Assembly (NCBI GenBank): GCA_002323325.1
Contig: DCQA01000061.1
Span: 1-35,189 of the forward strand
Direction of reading: 5' to 3'
Source of the DNA: Coxiellaceae bacterium UBA1530
Lineage (GTDB): Bacteria > Pseudomonadota > Gammaproteobacteria > Coxiellales > Coxiellaceae
DNA length: 35,189 nucleotides
The position numbers were made by a program, and so were the translations under genes. Under the pieces are notes generated by a model. It searched no databases. It was not told the origin of the DNA and saw only the letters and a list, made by a program, of their open reading frames with translations. Shown here one piece after another: positions 32,332 to 35,189 of the stretch (positions are counted from its first letter, which is position 1; every line of letters starts with the position of its first letter).

Positions 32332-33306
32332 ATGAACACACACTCTCAGAATATCGATACCCGCGAAGCCGTTGTCACAGATGCCTTGAACCAAAAACGT
32401 CTTGACTATGCAATGGCGGAGTTATTTCCGGATTTTTCGCGATCTTTACATAAACAGTGGATACTTGCAGGCCAAGTCACCGTGAATGGATCGGTGATTA
32501 AAAAGCCACGCCAATCGGTACTGGTTGATCAAGTTATTCAAGTCCAGGTTGTAATGGAAACACAAACTAGCTGGCAACCAGAACCGATTTCACTCAACAT
32601 TATCTACGAAGATGACGACATAATTGTCATCAACAAACCGGCTGGACTAGTCACTCACCCTGGCGCAGGCAATCCTCAACACACACTGGTGAATGCTATT
32701 CTGCATCATTGTCCAGCGTCTGACACACTGCCTCGTGCTGGCATCATCCACCGTCTTGATAAAGATACCAGTGGTTTACTCGTGAGTGCTAAAACACGAG
32801 AAAGCCTTTTTTCTCTAAGCAATGCCATGCAAGCACGCGAAATTCATCGCCACTATGAAGCGGTTGTTGAAGGTACATTAATTGCGGGCAACACCATTGA
32901 CGCTCCCATTGGGCGACACACAACACAACGCACAAAGATGGCAGTTATCCATACGGGAAAACCTGCCGTAACACACTATCGACTGATTCAAAAATTTCAA
33001 CATCACACTCACGTCAGTGTTCAGTTAGAAACTGGGCGCACACATCAAATTCGAGTTCACTTCAAACACATTAAACATCCACTGGTTGGTGATCGCACCT
33101 ACAACCCAAGACGCCATATTCCAGGAAAAATTCCGCCTGAATTACAAACTGCCTTACACGCATTTCCGAGACAAGCCCTACATGCACGTCGATTATCACT
33201 AACACACCCAACCACGGGAGAAATCATGACTTGGGAAGCACCTCTACCTGATGATTTTTCTCGCCTGATAGAGTCTCTAAACACCTATGCATCTAGCCAC
33301 GAATAA
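32332..33306 (+). CDS. rluD: 23S rRNA pseudouridine synthase RluD
   Basis: 324 aa. An N-terminal S4-like RNA-binding domain (LDYAMAELFPDFSRSLHKQW and GQVTVNGSVIKKP) precedes the RluA-type catalytic domain with the active-site Asp in IIHRLDKDTSGLLVSAKT. LETGRTHQIRVHFKHIKHPL and VGDRTYNP follow. It modifies positions 1911, 1915 and 1917 in helix 69 of 23S rRNA in E. coli. The gene overlaps pgeF by 20 bases. A plausible promoter TTGGAC-N16-TTACAC lies just upstream. Confidence 0.95.
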   Translation: MNTHSQNIDTREAVVTDALNQKRLDYAMAELFPDFSRSLHKQWILAGQVTVNGSVIKKPRQSVLVDQVIQVQVVMETQTSWQPEPISLNIIYEDDDIIVINKPAGLVTHPGAGNPQHTLVNAILHHCPASDTLPRAGIIHRLDKDTSGLLVSAKTRESLFSLSNAMQAREIHRHYEAVVEGTLIAGNTIDAPIGRHTTQRTKMAVIHTGKPAVTHYRLIQKFQHHTHVSVQLETGRTHQIRVHFKHIKHPLVGDRTYNPRRHIPGKIPPELQTALHAFPRQALHARRLSLTHPTTGEIMTWEAPLPDDFSRLIESLNTYASSHE

Positions 33307-34048
33307 ACCACTACCCATCGACTCACCTGACTGGCCTATTCCAGACAATGTTCGTGCCGTAACAACACACCGCGGCACTCGGCTACCGGGTAATGCGTAC
33401 AGTAGCTTCAACCTTGGACTTCACGTGAATGATACGGGTGAATATGTCACGAAACATCGCCAAGCACTCACACAATCCCTACACATACCTAACGAGCCAC
33501 ACTGGCTGGATCAAATTCATGGGACAAAGATTATTACACTGAATAGTGCGCAAAAGAATCCTAAAGCTGACGGCTCAACCACACAAGATTATCAGCAAGC
33601 TTGTGTAATTCTCACCGCAGACTGTTTACCCATCCTAATGACAAATATAGATGGCACTCAAGTGGCTGCGATTCATGCAGGGTGGAGAGGCTTATTATTA
33701 GGCATTGTTGACCGTGCAATAGAACAATTCCATTGCCCTGCCAACGAATTACTTGTTTGGCTAGGTCCCTGCATTGGACCGTTAAACTTTGAAATTAATG
33801 CCACCATTCGTCAGCAATTCATTCAGACTCACTCAGCTTGGGATGAGAGCTTCCATCAAAATGATATTGGAAGTTGGTTTGCTCATTTACAACGCTTAGC
33901 CGAGACACGACTTCAAGAGCTTGGTGTGGAGCATATTCACAAAGATACCCGCTGTACTTTTGAACACCGTGATACGTTTTACTCCTACCGAAGAGATGGT
34001 CAATACACAGGGCGAATGGCACATGCCATATGGCTGGAAGAATCCTAA
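33287..34048 (+). CDS. pgeF: Peptidoglycan editing factor PgeF (YfiH/laccase domain)
   Basis: 253 aa of the multicopper polyphenol oxidase-like family DUF152. Key metal-site residues are in SSFNLGLHVNDTG, WLDQIHGTKI, VILTADCLPIL and IHAGWRGLLLGIVDRAIE. The end DTRCTFEHRDTFYSYRRDGQ then TGRMAHAIWL is typical. It is known for purine nucleoside phosphorylase activity and for correcting mis-incorporated serine in peptidoglycan. It overlaps rluD, the usual pairing. Confidence 0.95.
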   Translation: MHLATNKPLPIDSPDWPIPDNVRAVTTHRGTRLPGNAYSSFNLGLHVNDTGEYVTKHRQALTQSLHIPNEPHWLDQIHGTKIITLNSAQKNPKADGSTTQDYQQACVILTADCLPILMTNIDGTQVAAIHAGWRGLLLGIVDRAIEQFHCPANELLVWLGPCIGPLNFEINATIRQQFIQTHSAWDESFHQNDIGSWFAHLQRLAETRLQELGVEHIHKDTRCTFEHRDTFYSYRRDGQYTGRMAHAIWLEES

Positions 34049-34097
34049 CAATCACGATAGAATACAGTCAATTTGATACATTAAATAAAGGAATATA

Positions 34098-35189
34098 ATG
34101 ACTCGTCTCTTCGTTAGATCAATGATATTACTCTCAGCACTTGTTGGCTGCTCAACAACACTTGCATCACAACCTCTCTCACAAACCGACACGATTGCCC
34201 CAATGATCAGTCGTGTGACGCCATCGATTGTTAACATCACTGTCCAGAAAAAAGCTGTTCCTACATCGGGTGCATTTATTCCTGAAGGCGAAGACAATGA
34301 TGATATTAAGAAAAATCACAGTGTCGTAGGGCTTGGATCAGGCGTTATTCTTGATGCTAAACATGGGGTCATTGTCACTAACGCACACGTCATCGATCAT
34401 GCAAAAAATATTTTAGTGACATTAAAAGACGGGCGACACTACCGTGCAGTCAGCTTAGGTGAGGATGACGGCTTTGATATAGCAGTGATTCAAATTAAAG
34501 CAAAACACTTAATAGCACTTCCTTTGGGCGACTCCGATGACATTCAAGTAGGCAATTTCGTTGCAGCCATTGGTAGCCCTTTTGGACTCAACCAAACAGT
34601 CACCTATGGTGTCATCAGTGCACTTAACCGCAGCGAGCCAAAGATCGAGGGTTTCCAAAGCTTTATTCAAACCGATGCCCCAATTAATCCAGGCAATTCG
34701 GGTGGTGCCTTAGTCAACTTAAAAGGTCAACTAGTGGGTATCAATACAGCGCTGGTTGGGCCAGGAGCTAACGTCGGGATTGGTTTTGCGATTCCTAGTA
34801 ATATGGTGAATAGTATTGCCCAGCAACTGATTCAATATGGAAAAGTGAAACGTGGTATGCTGGGTGTCATCGCACAAAACATCACACCATCTTTAGCGGA
34901 TGCAATGAAATTCAAAAATGACACTGGCGTGATCATTTCACAAGTGGTTCCTGGAAGTCCTGCTGAGAAAGCTGGGCTAAAAATGAAAGATATCTTGGTG
35001 AGTATCAATAAAAAACCCATGATGAGTGCTGCACAAGTTCGTAATACACTCGGTATGATGCGTCCTGGCACAAAAATTACACTCGAGGTCATACGTCGAC
35101 ACAAAGCTCAGACATTAACAGCCAAGGTCGGTGATCCAAAAGAAGAATTAAAGCAACGTGTCAATCCATTCCTAGCCGGAGTGAGCTTT
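34098..35189 (+). CDS. DegP/DegQ-type periplasmic serine protease (3' truncated by window)
   Basis: 364 codons are present and the frame is still open at the last base. After the leader (MILLSALVGCSTTLASQ) comes the trypsin-like domain with catalytic His in IVTNAHVID, Asp in EDDGFDIAVIQI and Ser in PINPGNSGGALVN. PDZ1 follows (MLGVIAQNITPSLADAMKF then GSPAEKAGLKMKDILVSIN), and the window stops in the linker toward PDZ2. LVGC is a possible lipobox, so the protein might be lipid-anchored rather than free. A ribosome site AAAGGAA lies 7 bases before the ATG at 34098. It degrades or refolds damaged envelope proteins. DegP versus DegQ cannot be separated here. Confidence 0.95.
   Translation, partial: MTRLFVRSMILLSALVGCSTTLASQPLSQTDTIAPMISRVTPSIVNITVQKKAVPTSGAFIPEGEDNDDIKKNHSVVGLGSGVILDAKHGVIVTNAHVIDHAKNILVTLKDGRHYRAVSLGEDDGFDIAVIQIKAKHLIALPLGDSDDIQVGNFVAAIGSPFGLNQTVTYGVISALNRSEPKIEGFQSFIQTDAPINPGNSGGALVNLKGQLVGINTALVGPGANVGIGFAIPSNMVNSIAQQLIQYGKVKRGMLGVIAQNITPSLADAMKFKNDTGVIISQVVPGSPAEKAGLKMKDILVSINKKPMMSAAQVRNTLGMMRPGTKITLEVIRRHKAQTLTAKVGDPKEELKQRVNPFLAGVSF

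Noticed and set aside
34052..34297. 81-aa minus-strand ORF
   Set aside because: Antisense to the start of the DegP-like protease, whose catalytic motifs lie in the plus frame.

Overview
The window reads as a chromosomal segment of an AT-rich gammaproteobacterium. The housekeeping order rpsF-rpsR-DUF2232-rplI-dnaB-alr, together with rne, nadE, bamD, rluD, pgeF and a DegP-type protease, is the layout known from Gammaproteobacteria. A complete-looking P-type VirB secretion operon suggests a host-associated or conjugation-competent lifestyle. I cannot name the genus from sequence alone.

Layout. 1-1839: 3' part of rne. 2014-2958: unrecognised soluble protein, convergent with a thiamine-diphosphate enzyme (2969-4687). 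4688-5333: gene-poor stretch with two weak remnants. 5334-14213 (minus): a tightly overlapped type IV secretion operon read virB2-B3-B4-B5-B7-orf-B6-B8-B9-B10-B11. It includes a 50-codon virB7 lipoprotein gene that is easily missed. Neither virB1 nor virD4 is in the window. 14474-16447 (plus, divergent from virB2): a large polytopic membrane protein. 16564-17895: a stand-alone reverse transcriptase. 17915-18846: an array of structured non-coding RNA units. 18882-20113: two secreted DUF2147 paralogues. 20359-21366: GT90 glycosyltransferase. 21484-27798 (minus): ribosomal protein/dnaB/alr block ending in an LplT-like transporter with a decayed acyltransferase-like tail. 28117-35189: DUF498 protein + nadE, an outer-membrane barrel, a SEC59-like protein + bamD, rluD + pgeF, and a truncated degP/degQ.

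The most interesting system is the reverse transcriptase plus the array downstream of it, on the same strand. Three clear units (A, B, D) and one decayed unit (C) share one plan. Each has an extended -10 promoter (TGNTATAAY), then a 5' strand of a terminal stem, then a conserved TGTT. An idiosyncratic hairpin follows, and 41-43 nt after the conserved G comes a second hairpin with the core UGAAGUYGMGGCUUA. After that comes a 3' segment of variable length and sequence, and in A, B and D the complementary strand of the terminal stem. Stem sequences differ between units while pairing is kept, which is covariation visible by eye. A conserved 5' half with a variable 3' half inside a closing a1/a2 stem is the architecture of a retron msr-msd. 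However, the RT has YGDD, shows no obvious retron motifs, lies upstream rather than downstream of its RNAs, and faces several independently promoted RNAs. I propose an RT served by several alternative templates, possibly with the adjacent membrane protein as effector; function is inference.
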